A stretch of 64,000 nt of DNA from JANQGG01 sp964642175 (GTDB taxonomy: Bacteria > Bacteroidota > Chlorobiia > Chlorobiales > Chloroherpetonaceae): NCBI GenBank assembly GCA_964642175.1, contig CAZXOK010000001.1, forward strand, positions 790,233 through 854,232. The letters run 5' to 3'. How positions within the stretch are numbered: position 1 is the stretch's first letter; each line of letters opens with the position of its first letter. Below, one piece after another: positions 34,976 through 43,859 of this stretch. A program made the position numbers and the translations under genes. The notes under the pieces are model-generated. The model had not been told where the DNA came from. It worked only from the letters and a program-made list of their open reading frames with translations, and did not search any database.

Positions 34976-37900
34976 ATGCCAACATACCACTTTCATATTA
35001 ATCGCAAAGCTCGTGACGAATATCAACTGACAGAGGATTTTTTCTCCTTAAGGGGATCGGTGGTTTTGGGTGATTTTAAAAAAGCGCAGGATTTTGCAAA
35101 GAAAACTAATGATCTGCGAGCCATAATCAAAGATCCGAAAAAGCCGGCTGTTTTACCGGCCCAGCTTAATGGTATGGCCCTTTTACATGAAGTATTTCAT
35201 TATATGATCGGGTTGTATAAGCAGGAGGTTGATAAAAAGGCTTTCGCAAAATGTAAGAATGTATTGGAAACATCACTTGGGAATGAAGCCCTTGAAGAGC
35301 TTTTATTGCAGGCCGTTAATCATTTCCCGGCTGTTTCAGTCTATAAACAACAAGTCAGTAGTGCTGAGTATCTTAATGCATCAAGCGATGGCGTTCCACA
35401 CGCTGAGATGATGATCGAAGAATTGGTATTGATCTGGCTGCAGAATCAGAATCCGGCATATCGCCCGATCAATGATTTAATCAATGATCAGGATCTGGCA
35501 TATTCCAATAGCTACAAAGTCTCGATTCGCCAAATAGATGAATTTTTCGATCAGGAACCACCTTTCGGACCCGAGAATGAGCCATTATTCAAGCTGTTGA
35601 TGCGGCCGATTTTAGCTGCACCGACTTCGCTTATGGACCAGATCAAGTATATCTTTGATCACTGGGGTGATTTGCTCAAAGACACTCGCTTGTTTAAGGA
35701 ACTTACCCTGGCCACCGAATTTATTAAAGAGGAAGATCAGTATTTGTTTATGAAAGCTCAGGCAGAGGCAGACCGCCTGAGATCACCGAATGTGCGCCAG
35801 GCTGGTTTTGAAGGTGGATTTGAAAAAAGCACCCCGCCTATTCCTACATTTGCAGAGGGGTTTCTGGAAGGGCCTGAGCGTTTTTCAGAAGATCTTAACT
35901 GGATGCCCCGGGTGATCCTGCTGGCAAAAAGTACATTTGTATGGCTCGATCAACTGAGCAAAAAATACGGACGGCATATACATCGTTTGGATCACATACC
36001 TGATGAAGAATTAGACACGATCGCCCGACGCGGTTTTACAGGCTTGTGGTTAATTGGTATCTGGGAACGCAGCAAAGCCTCCAAGAAAATAAAACATATC
36101 AACGGCAATATTGATGCGGTGGCCTCGGCTTACTCACTCCAGAATTATGAAATTGCCGATGAACTGGGGGGGGACCCGGCTTATGAAAATTTACGCGACC
36201 GTGCCAGGAAGCGAGGGGTGCGTCTGGCCAGCGATATGGTTCCCAATCACACCGGAATAGATTCCGACTGGGTTATTAATCATCCCGACTGGTTTATTCA
36301 AAAAGATCATCCGCCATTTCATGGCTACAAATACACAGGCCCGGACTTAAGCGAAGATGATCGGGTAGGGATATTTCTGGAAGACGGGTACTGGTCAAAA
36401 TCCGATGCCGCGGTTACATTCAAACGTGTTGATCGCTGGACCGGCCAGGAACGCTACCTTTATCATGGAAACGATGGGACATTTATGCCCTGGAACGACA
36501 CCGCCCAACTTGATTTTCTGAATCCAGAACTGCGTGAAGCTGTGATCCAGCAAATCCTTCATGTGGCCAGGCACTTTCCCATTATTCGCTTCGATGCAGC
36601 AATGGTGCTGGCCAAACAACATATTCAGCGTTTATGGTATCCGAGGCATGGAACAACAGGTGCTATTCCGTCTCGTTGGACAACTTCCATGACTCAGGAA
36701 GAATTTGATGCCGCTATTCCAGAAGAATTTTGGCGTGAAGTAGTCGATCGTATCCATCAGGAAGTGCCCAATACCTTGCTTCTGGCTGAAGCATTCTGGA
36801 TGCTGGAAGGATATTTTGTTCGAACCCTGGGCATGCACCGGGTCTATAACAGTGCTTTCATGCATATGTTCATGAAGGAAGAAAATGCCAGTTATCGTTA
36901 CCTGATTAAAAACACTCTGGAGTATAATCCACAGATCCTTAAGCGCTATGTCAATTTTATGAACAATCCCGATGAAGAAACAGCGGTTGAGCAATTCGGA
37001 AAAGGGGACAAGTACTTTGGGGTTTGTATTTTGATGTGCACCCTGCCTGGTTTGCCAATGTTTGGGCATGGTCAGGTAGAAGGGTTCAATGAAAAATACG
37101 GTATGGAATACAAACGGGCTTATTATAAAGAACTTCCTGATGAGCATCTTGTTGCCCGGCACGAGCGTGAAGTATTTCCTATACTGAAAAAACGATACTT
37201 GTTTGCCGAGGTTGAGAACTATTTCCTTTACGATTTTTACACTGAATCGGGTCATGTTGATGAAAATGTATTTGCATTCAGTAATAAGTATGGAGATGAG
37301 CGATCATTGGTGATCTATCATAACAAATTTGAACATACCACCGGATGGATCCGTACATCGGTTGGGTATCTCAGTGATGGCAAAATCATACAGAAAAACC
37401 TTTCCGAGGGACTTGGATTATCGGGTGATCCAAATACTTATACCATATTTCGTGATCATATCAGCGGCTTAGAGTTTATCCGGAATAATAAAGAGATTGC
37501 TGAACGTGGCATATTTTCGGATCTTCACGCCTACAAGTATCATGTCTTCCTTGATTTTAAGCAGGTTAAACCGACCAAGATAAAGCCATACGATCAACTG
37601 CATGATATGCTAAATGGGGGCGGTGTGCCATCCATGAGCGAAGCTGTTTTGGAACTCAGCCTTCAAACGGTGCATACAGCTTTTCGTGACATGTTAGAAA
37701 TTGAAAAAATTACCAAGCTTAAAAACGGTTGGTACAATGGCAAGGTTAAGAAAACAGCTTCAACCTTGTTTAAAACAAATATTAAAAAGGTATTGAATGC
37801 CATTCAGGAAGTTGAGCCTGAGCAAAAGATAGATGTAACAGTCTTATCCGGACAGGCTGAAAAAGATTACCAGGCTTTAATAGAATTGAGTTATAAACAT

Positions 37901-38626
37901 GCAAGTTCCGGTAAAAAACAAAAAGATTGGCAAACGCTTATTATTAAAGATGTTCCTTCTGATGCAATGCCTGAAAATCGTGGCTGGCGTTTGATGCTCT
38001 CCTGGGTGCATTTCAGGCATTTGAATGAAGTGTGTGCCGAATCCCATGAAACCGATTTTAATATTCTGCGGGATTGGCATCTGGAAAAATTCATCTATCA
38101 GCTTTTTGTTCGTCTGGAAGCCTCTGAAGCAGACGCCGAACATGATATTTTGCTTTTAAGGTGTTTCATGGAAGCTCAGCGATTGTTGGATAAAGGCAGT
38201 GATCCTTTGGATGTTATCAGCATGCTTCATCACCTGATTGAAAACAAAGAAATTCAGCAATACATACTGGTCAACTACTGGGATGAAAAATTCTACTACA
38301 ATAAAGAGCTGTTTGAAGATGTATTAAGATGGGTCTTTGTTATTTCATCTGTTGATGCAGTAAAATTATGCAATAAAAAGGACATAGAAGCCCAGATCAT
38401 CAGACTGTATACGGCTGTGGAAGGCGTGCAGAATGTAGCGGCCAGTACAGGATACGATCTTGAAAAATTGCTGAATTGGTTCAACACCACAGCAGAGCAT
38501 CATCCTAACCTGGAGGTTAAAACCAGGAAAGCGACACAAAAAAAGGCTGGTTCAACATCTAAAGGCAAGGTTAGCTGCAAATCTAAAAAATCTTCAGCAC
38601 CCAAATCAGTAAAGAAAAAGAGTTAA
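34976..38626 (+). CDS. Large GH13 alpha-amylase-family protein with basic C-terminal tail
   Basis: This 1216-residue cytosolic protein (no signal peptide) has three parts. Residues 1-340 form a helical N-terminal region without a family I recognise. A GH13 TIM barrel follows, with region I DMVPNHTG (Asp420), region II IIRFDAAMVL (Arg538, nucleophile Asp540), region III LLAEAFW (acid/base Glu605) and region IV FMNNPDEETA (Asp666). A helical C-terminal part (about 870-1170) precedes a Lys/Ser-rich tail of some 40 residues. The catalytic triad is complete, but the His normally preceding the last Asp is Pro665. It should act on alpha-glucans or trehalose-like sugars. A terminator follows. Confidence 0.88.
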   Translation: MPTYHFHINRKARDEYQLTEDFFSLRGSVVLGDFKKAQDFAKKTNDLRAIIKDPKKPAVLPAQLNGMALLHEVFHYMIGLYKQEVDKKAFAKCKNVLETSLGNEALEELLLQAVNHFPAVSVYKQQVSSAEYLNASSDGVPHAEMMIEELVLIWLQNQNPAYRPINDLINDQDLAYSNSYKVSIRQIDEFFDQEPPFGPENEPLFKLLMRPILAAPTSLMDQIKYIFDHWGDLLKDTRLFKELTLATEFIKEEDQYLFMKAQAEADRLRSPNVRQAGFEGGFEKSTPPIPTFAEGFLEGPERFSEDLNWMPRVILLAKSTFVWLDQLSKKYGRHIHRLDHIPDEELDTIARRGFTGLWLIGIWERSKASKKIKHINGNIDAVASAYSLQNYEIADELGGDPAYENLRDRARKRGVRLASDMVPNHTGIDSDWVINHPDWFIQKDHPPFHGYKYTGPDLSEDDRVGIFLEDGYWSKSDAAVTFKRVDRWTGQERYLYHGNDGTFMPWNDTAQLDFLNPELREAVIQQILHVARHFPIIRFDAAMVLAKQHIQRLWYPRHGTTGAIPSRWTTSMTQEEFDAAIPEEFWREVVDRIHQEVPNTLLLAEAFWMLEGYFVRTLGMHRVYNSAFMHMFMKEENASYRYLIKNTLEYNPQILKRYVNFMNNPDEETAVEQFGKGDKYFGVCILMCTLPGLPMFGHGQVEGFNEKYGMEYKRAYYKELPDEHLVARHEREVFPILKKRYLFAEVENYFLYDFYTESGHVDENVFAFSNKYGDERSLVIYHNKFEHTTGWIRTSVGYLSDGKIIQKNLSEGLGLSGDPNTYTIFRDHISGLEFIRNNKEIAERGIFSDLHAYKYHVFLDFKQVKPTKIKPYDQLHDMLNGGGVPSMSEAVLELSLQTVHTAFRDMLEIEKITKLKNGWYNGKVKKTASTLFKTNIKKVLNAIQEVEPEQKIDVTVLSGQAEKDYQALIELSYKHASSGKKQKDWQTLIIKDVPSDAMPENRGWRLMLSWVHFRHLNEVCAESHETDFNILRDWHLEKFIYQLFVRLEASEADAEHDILLLRCFMEAQRLLDKGSDPLDVISMLHHLIENKEIQQYILVNYWDEKFYYNKELFEDVLRWVFVISSVDAVKLCNKKDIEAQIIRLYTAVEGVQNVAASTGYDLEKLLNWFNTTAEHHPNLEVKTRKATQKKAGSTSKGKVSCKSKKSSAPKSVKKKS

Positions 38627-38646
38627 TAAAATTGGATACTTAAAAT

Positions 38647-38673
38647 AAAAAACCGGCTTATGGCCGGTTTTTT
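38647..38673. terminator. Bidirectional rho-independent terminator
   Basis: AAAAAACCGGC and GCCGGTTTTTT form a perfect 11-base stem around TTATG. The stem gives a U-tract on either strand and lies between the converging GH13 (+) and response-regulator (-) genes. Confidence 0.92.
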
Positions 38674-38693
38674 AATTGCTAAAGAAAACGCAG

Positions 38694-39644
38694 TTAATAT
38701 GTCGAACGGTTTTTTATGTTTTCGCGTGCCCGGTCCAATAGATCGGGTTTTTTGGTGTCGGAAGGTTTTGATCTGGGCGTATCTCCAAGGATCAACTCCT
38801 CTTCCTGACGACGCAAATTCATGCTCGGCCGTTTCTTGAAAAGATTATATTGGCTTACCGCCGACTGGACAGCTGTTTTTAAGACTTCCCGTTTAAATGG
38901 TTTGATCAGGTAACGGAATACGCGTCCCTGGTTGATCAACCTAACAGCCAGAGCAGCATCTTTACTATCGCTGAGGAGAATAGGTACGGTGTCGGGTTGT
39001 TCTTCGCGAACCGCAGCCAGGAAGTCTACACCATCTGTTTCATGTATCATAGCCTCAGTGATCAACACACTGATCTGGTTGGATTTAAGGACTGAGAACG
39101 CCTGATCAACCGTTGAAGCCGTATAAACGGTATAATCACTTACAAAAAGCTCTTTAATAGCCTGGAGATGGGCTTTGTTGGCATCTACAACTAATATCCG
39201 GGCATCTGTCATGTATTCAGCCTGATCAATTGTCGAGCCTGGAGTCTGGTGTTGCAGATAGAGATTATTCATTTTTTCTGAAATCTGACAAGCAAGACGA
39301 ACGGTTTCTCTGAGCTTATCATTTTTCCAGGGTTTATTTACAAATCGAAAAACATCCCCAACATTAATAGAACCAATAACAGCATCAAGATCGGCATAAC
39401 CGGTAAGGAGTATGCGCATGGTTGTCGGGCTGATTTCTTTAACAGATTTCAGAAGCTCTACACCAGGCATACCAGGCATGCGTTGGTCGGAAATGATTAC
39501 ATGAACCAAAGGGGTACGTCGGATAATTTCCAGAGCAGCAATACCACTCTGGGCCGTCAGTACATTATAGTCTTTTTGAAAAACTATTGATAATGAGATC
39601 AATACCTGCGGCTCATCATCAACAAATAAGATGGTGTATTTCAT
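38694..39644 (-). CDS. Double-receiver response regulator, second receiver degenerate
   Basis: The 316-residue protein has two receiver domains and no DNA-binding or enzymatic output. Receiver 1 (about 1-125) is complete: FVDDEP, the phospho-acceptor Asp in IISDQRMPGMPG, ILLTGYAD and VNKPWKN. Receiver 2 (about 150-270) keeps ILVVDA, the SDS after ILL, and IKPFKRE, but the acceptor position reads LITEAMIHETDG, with Glu in place of Asp and only one acidic residue in the first loop. It may be locked in a phosphorylated-like state. It lies eight bases downstream of the kinase gene, so the two almost certainly form a pair. Confidence 0.9.
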   Translation of the reverse strand: MKYTILFVDDEPQVLISLSIVFQKDYNVLTAQSGIAALEIIRRTPLVHVIISDQRMPGMPGVELLKSVKEISPTTMRILLTGYADLDAVIGSINVGDVFRFVNKPWKNDKLRETVRLACQISEKMNNLYLQHQTPGSTIDQAEYMTDARILVVDANKAHLQAIKELFVSDYTVYTASTVDQAFSVLKSNQISVLITEAMIHETDGVDFLAAVREEQPDTVPILLSDSKDAALAVRLINQGRVFRYLIKPFKREVLKTAVQSAVSQYNLFKKRPSMNLRRQEEELILGDTPRSKPSDTKKPDLLDRARENIKNRSTY

Positions 39645-39652
39645 CTTGTAAT

Positions 39653-41389
39653 TTAAACGGCTTTAGTTTTAAAAGATGTCTCTTCAGGCTCATCTTCTGA
39701 AAATAGTCCTGAAGTTTTGCTGTCTTCTTGTTCTGCTTTGTTCGTGGGTAATTCGATTCTGAACTTGGTGCCTTCATTTAATTTACTTTGAACGCTGATT
39801 TTACCATTGTGTTTTTCAATAATCTGATACACAATAGAAAGTCCCAAACCTGTACCTTTACCAACAGGCTTGGTAGTGAAAAACGGTTCAAATATTTTGG
39901 CGACCTTTTCTTCCGGAATACCAATTCCGTTATCTGAAATTTCAATAACTACTTTTTCGCCATCTGAGAATGTTCGGATGAGAATATGCCCTTTATAACC
40001 TTCGACCTGAGGCTTTTCACAGGCTTGAGCTGCATTAACAAGTATATTCAGAAATATCTGGTTAAGCTGGGCCGGGTAACAATTGATTTTCGGAATAGTA
40101 CCGTATTCTTTTGTTACCATTACGCGATACTTTAAGACATTATGAGCGATTTTCAGAGCTGTATCAAGTCCTGTATTGATATCAACTTCTTTCATATCAG
40201 CTTCATCCAGCCTTGAGAAGTTTTTCAGGTTAAGGACAAGATCCTGAATTTTATCCAGACCCTCCAGTGCGCCATCCATCAGAAGTCCTGATTGTGAGTA
40301 TGCCGGATTTTTACTCAGGTCTTTTAACATAACATGGTTTTTGCGCAATAGATTTTCAATATCTTCTATTTCGCCGCTAATTAATTTTTTTTGTGTAAGG
40401 GTAAATTGTTTAGCGACATTTGATATATCGGTTTGAGTTTCCTTTATCGCTTCAATGTTACTTCTAACATAACCTAGTGGTGTATTAATTTCATGGGCAA
40501 TACCGGCAACCATCTGACCAAGTGAGGCCATTTTCTCTGACTGAATCAACTGGGCCTGAGAGTCTTTAAGCTGTTTGGTACGGTTATCAACCATTTGCTC
40601 CAGGTTTTCGTTGAGCTGAATCAACTGGTTCTGCGATTGTCTGAGCTCTTTGGTTCGTGCCGTTACCATTTCCTCCAATCCCTGCGAGTAGCGTTCAATT
40701 TCTTCATCTCGCTCTCTGAGTTTTCCAAAGAAGTGAAAGAGCAGAATAAAGAAGTTACCCAGCGCTAAAACAATACCACCACTTTGAATTAACCTGAGAA
40801 TTTCAGCACGGTTAGAGGATGTTGTCTGTAACTCAAAGTTTAGATCGCTGGTTAGATCAAGTAATGTTAAATCTTTACGCAACACGTGAATAATCGTATT
40901 GATAGACACAGCCATATCTACCGTATCATTTTTAGACTCAATAATTGGCTGTAATTTTTCTTTTAATGGACGCCAGACATTTATGGTGCGTTCAACCAAA
41001 TCCTGGGCTCGTTTGGTTTCGGCTTTAGACAGATAAATTGGCTCAAGGTTTTGGTCTAATACCATTCGACCTTCAGCGTATCCCATTAAGGTTTGTTCAA
41101 AAATGGTAGCTGATGTTTCCAGATCGTTTCGGGGTACATCAATTCTTCGGCCTTCGCCCTGACCGTAATTCTGGATAAAGTGTATTTGAAATACAGACTT
41201 GACAATTTTTTGCGACAACATCTGCTGTCGACCGGCCAAACCTACATTAACAGCATCTTGCTTGATTTGAGCAGAAATGAAAAAATTCATGAGCAATACA
41301 CCAATATCTAAAATGATAAATAGTGTAATGGATATAAGAATTTCCCTGTATTTACTAGCCCCGGAGTTCTTCTTTTCGTTTTGGCTCAT
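39653..41389 (-). CDS. Membrane sensor histidine kinase with PilJ-like N-terminal sensor
   Basis: The 578-residue kinase has an N-terminal membrane helix (about 18-38), a periplasmic helical domain beginning VNVGLAGRQQMLSQKIVK, which resembles the PilJ/NarX-type four-helix sensor, and a second helix at about 200-220. Two related coiled-coil repeats follow (ARTKELRQSQNQLIQLNE and NRTKQLKDSQAQLIQSEK), then the H-box MVAGIAHEINTPLGYVRSN, the N-box QIFLNILVNAAQACEK and GTGLGLSIVYQIIEKHNG. The ligand is unknown. Its partner is the double receiver protein immediately downstream. Confidence 0.92.
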   Translation of the reverse strand: MSQNEKKNSGASKYREILISITLFIILDIGVLLMNFFISAQIKQDAVNVGLAGRQQMLSQKIVKSVFQIHFIQNYGQGEGRRIDVPRNDLETSATIFEQTLMGYAEGRMVLDQNLEPIYLSKAETKRAQDLVERTINVWRPLKEKLQPIIESKNDTVDMAVSINTIIHVLRKDLTLLDLTSDLNFELQTTSSNRAEILRLIQSGGIVLALGNFFILLFHFFGKLRERDEEIERYSQGLEEMVTARTKELRQSQNQLIQLNENLEQMVDNRTKQLKDSQAQLIQSEKMASLGQMVAGIAHEINTPLGYVRSNIEAIKETQTDISNVAKQFTLTQKKLISGEIEDIENLLRKNHVMLKDLSKNPAYSQSGLLMDGALEGLDKIQDLVLNLKNFSRLDEADMKEVDINTGLDTALKIAHNVLKYRVMVTKEYGTIPKINCYPAQLNQIFLNILVNAAQACEKPQVEGYKGHILIRTFSDGEKVVIEISDNGIGIPEEKVAKIFEPFFTTKPVGKGTGLGLSIVYQIIEKHNGKISVQSKLNEGTKFRIELPTNKAEQEDSKTSGLFSEDEPEETSFKTKAV

Positions 41390-41768
41390 AGAAATCTAAT
41401 AAACTCAACTATTGAAAATGAGCAAGAGTCTGTAACTTGGATAAATTACATAAATAAATTGGTGTTCAAAAAAAGGTTAGGACTTTAATTACAGTTTAAC
41501 CAATACTTTAGGCTAATTTCATATAATTGAATTAGCAGGTATTATAAACAATAGTGATTTAAAGCAGAATAACCTATCAGTAATGCAATTCCGATTATCG
41601 TTTTGCTTACAGATGAAGGGTTAGGGTTGAACTTTATGAACTTAGCAAATATTGTTTAGAAAATAAAATCATTGGCCTTATTGATGAGAATAAATCGAGC
41701 AGGATAAAAAAAAGCGGAATGTATTTCTACATTCCGCTTTCAAATGAATCAGGTTTATGAAATACGGT
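41390..41768. other. Intergenic region of 379 bases with petB terminator
   Basis: The region is AT-rich, with no credible gene. It holds the promoter side of the kinase/regulator pair (near 41390-41480) and, at its right end, the terminator of the cytochrome b gene. I see no repeat or RNA structure in the middle. Confidence 0.7.
41711..41740 (-). terminator. Rho-independent terminator after petB
   Basis: AAAGCGGAATGTA and TACATTCCGCTTT pair perfectly over 13 bases around a 4-base loop. On the minus strand the stem runs into a long T-tract. It stands 28 bases after the petB stop and ends the petC-petB unit. Confidence 0.95.
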
Positions 41769-42959
41769 TTAATGGAATCCGTAATCCAAATAGACCCTGT
41801 AAGATTCTATGACAAGAAATGCCAGGACTAATAACCCAAAAATTGTAAATACTGGGCTTTTTTCTTCGCGAGAGGCCTGTCTGTCGATAAATGGTACCAA
41901 AGCCCATACAACGCCACCAATTGTAAAGATAATGATGGTCAGTAATTCACCACCCGGGAACTTTAAATCTTTCAGTAACTGGAACTGGGCCCAGAAATAC
42001 CATTCAGGTTTAATGTTGGCATCAGGCGGAGAAAGTGGATCGGCCTGAACGCCTATTTCCCATGGGATAGCTATTGCCAAATAGATGATCAAGGCAAATC
42101 CGATCATCCATCCTATGAAATCTTTCATCAAAAAGTTTGGAAAGAAAGGTTCAACACCTTTTAAAAGTCCTTTTTCTTTATAACCAATTGGTACAGATGT
42201 ACCGAAAATCTGCATTAGGGTCAAATGACCGGCAAGCAATAACATCGTAATACCTGGCAGCAATACCACATGAAGTGAAAACATGCGAGTAAGTGTTTCG
42301 CCGGTTACATCAGGGCCACCTCTTAATATTTCAACGATAATTTCACCACCGGGTGCAGCCTTAGGTACCTCGGTTCCGATCTGAGTTGCATAGAACGCAA
42401 GGTTATTCCATGGTAATAAGTAACCTGTAAAACCAAAGCCTAAAGTTAAGATCAACAGAACAAAGCCACTAATCCACATTAACTCCCTGGGTTTTCGGTA
42501 GGCTTTCATAAAGAAGGTGCTGAACATATGAATGAATGCCATTAAAACCATCAGGTTGGCAGACCATGCATGGACCTGACGTATGAGCCATCCATAAGGC
42601 ACTTCTTTTTGAATATATACGAATGAAATAAATGCTTCGGCCTCGGTAGGCTTGTAATACAACAATAATAATAGGCCGGTTATGATTTGAACAATAAAGA
42701 AGAAAAGCGTTAATCCACCAAAATAGTACCATATAGAAAGGCGGTGTTGCGGGACTACTTTTTTCCCTAAATATTTAAAGATGGGTTCAAATACCTCGCT
42801 ACGGTCATATAACCATTGTTGAATTCCGCCTCTTGGCATCTCAAGCCGGAGCATATTAAAAGCGCCACGCTGTGGCTTGGCTTCGGACATATCAGTTTCC
42901 GAATCGGTTGGTTTTTGTACTCTTTCTTTAGTTTCAGTACTTTCTTTAGTTTCTTCCAT
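41769..42959 (-). CDS. petB: Cytochrome b of a Rieske/cytochrome b complex (b6-type spacing, fused subunit IV)
   Basis: The 396-residue inner-membrane protein carries two b hemes for quinol oxidation. Ligand pairs are His130/His144 (13 residues between) and His230/His245 (14 between); 14 in the second pair is the b6f-type spacing. The quinol-site motif is PEWY (318-321) in a C-terminal part equivalent to subunit IV, here fused to the b6 part as in green sulfur bacteria. Where b6 has IFYCLGG with the Cys that binds the extra heme cn, this reads IWYYFGG, so no such heme is expected. A charged N-terminal extension of about 45 residues precedes it. It follows the Rieske gene by 28 bases. Confidence 0.94.
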   Translation of the reverse strand: MEETKESTETKERVQKPTDSETDMSEAKPQRGAFNMLRLEMPRGGIQQWLYDRSEVFEPIFKYLGKKVVPQHRLSIWYYFGGLTLFFFIVQIITGLLLLLYYKPTEAEAFISFVYIQKEVPYGWLIRQVHAWSANLMVLMAFIHMFSTFFMKAYRKPRELMWISGFVLLILTLGFGFTGYLLPWNNLAFYATQIGTEVPKAAPGGEIIVEILRGGPDVTGETLTRMFSLHVVLLPGITMLLLAGHLTLMQIFGTSVPIGYKEKGLLKGVEPFFPNFLMKDFIGWMIGFALIIYLAIAIPWEIGVQADPLSPPDANIKPEWYFWAQFQLLKDLKFPGGELLTIIIFTIGGVVWALVPFIDRQASREEKSPVFTIFGLLVLAFLVIESYRVYLDYGFH

Positions 42960-42987
42960 GTGGTGTTATTCCTCCTTTCATTAAAAA

Positions 42988-43524
42988 TTAAATTGTTGAG
43001 AGAACGATCTGATCGTCTTCAACGCGAACGCCATATGGCTTAAGCGGGGCTGGTTGAGGACCGCTGATTATTTCACCGGATGTTGTGTAGCGAGCAGCAT
43101 GGCACGCACAATAAACAAGTTCCTCATCAGGTTTCCACTGAACCAGGCATCCTAAGTGAGTGCAAACAGCCGACATGGCTTTCAGCTCTCCTTTATAGTT
43201 CAAGATAAAGACACGGTCGCCGGCAAATGATTTAATGATCCCTGAATTTTCGGGTAGCTCATCAATACTGGCAACAACTTTTTCATTTTCACTAACACTA
43301 GCTTTTTTAGGTGGAACAACAAATTGAGAGATAGGGTATAACACACTTAATCCCAATATTACTCCAACACCTGTTACGGCTTTCTCCAAAAATGTCCTGC
43401 GTTCGGCATTGACACCCTGTGGTTTAGACACGTAAGACCCTTCGCTTGAACCAAAATCACCCAATCGAACAGGTACTTTTTCATTCGAAGATTCCTTACG
43501 CGTTGATATAACTTTTTCTTCCAT
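42988..43524 (-). CDS. petC: Rieske [2Fe-2S] protein of the cytochrome b complex
   Basis: The 178-residue protein carries the high-potential 2Fe-2S cluster that takes electrons from quinol. Ligands are Cys121 and His123 (CTHLGC) and Cys139 and His142 (CACH); Cys126 and Cys141 form the disulfide. The second box reads CACHAARY, so the Gly-Ser after CxCH is Ala-Ala; the Tyr is kept. Loss of that Ser hydrogen bond is known to lower the cluster potential, which fits menaquinone use. An ERRTFLEKA segment (residues 41-49) before one membrane helix is Tat-like, as in other Rieske proteins. It is the first gene of a two-gene operon without cytochrome c1. Confidence 0.95.
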   Translation of the reverse strand: MEEKVISTRKESSNEKVPVRLGDFGSSEGSYVSKPQGVNAERRTFLEKAVTGVGVILGLSVLYPISQFVVPPKKASVSENEKVVASIDELPENSGIIKSFAGDRVFILNYKGELKAMSAVCTHLGCLVQWKPDEELVYCACHAARYTTSGEIISGPQPAPLKPYGVRVEDDQIVLSTI

Positions 43525-43859
43525 AATTGCGCTTTATTAAGTTAATGTTGAGAAAAACAGCATTCTGTAACCAATTGAAACCCTCAATTGATGCTTATTG
43601 ATAAACAAGAAATAAAGAAATAGTAATAAAGAAGGGTATTCGCACTCGGAACTTATATTCAACTCATCGTAATCCTCTACAGAGGCTTTAAACAGTAATA
43701 TTGTTAAATAGCTAATTTCAACGAGACCGAAGTTACTTAATTTACCGAATATTAAAAAACCTAGCCCCGATTTATTCTAATCAATCATCAATTTACCAAG
43801 AAACAAAAAAAAAATCACTAATGCAAGCGAGTTGCATGAAATAAAAACAACTCATTGAA
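43525..43859. other. Intergenic region of 335 bases, probable petC promoter region
   Basis: The stretch is about two-thirds A+T and contains no supported gene. It must hold the petC promoter and the 3' end of the CrtC-like transcript side. No rho-independent terminator, inverted repeat or RNA motif is evident by eye. Confidence 0.6.

Noticed and set aside
41390..41768. A small gene or RNA in the 379-base intergenic region
   Set aside because: No open frame with plausible start and composition, and no structure other than the petB terminator.
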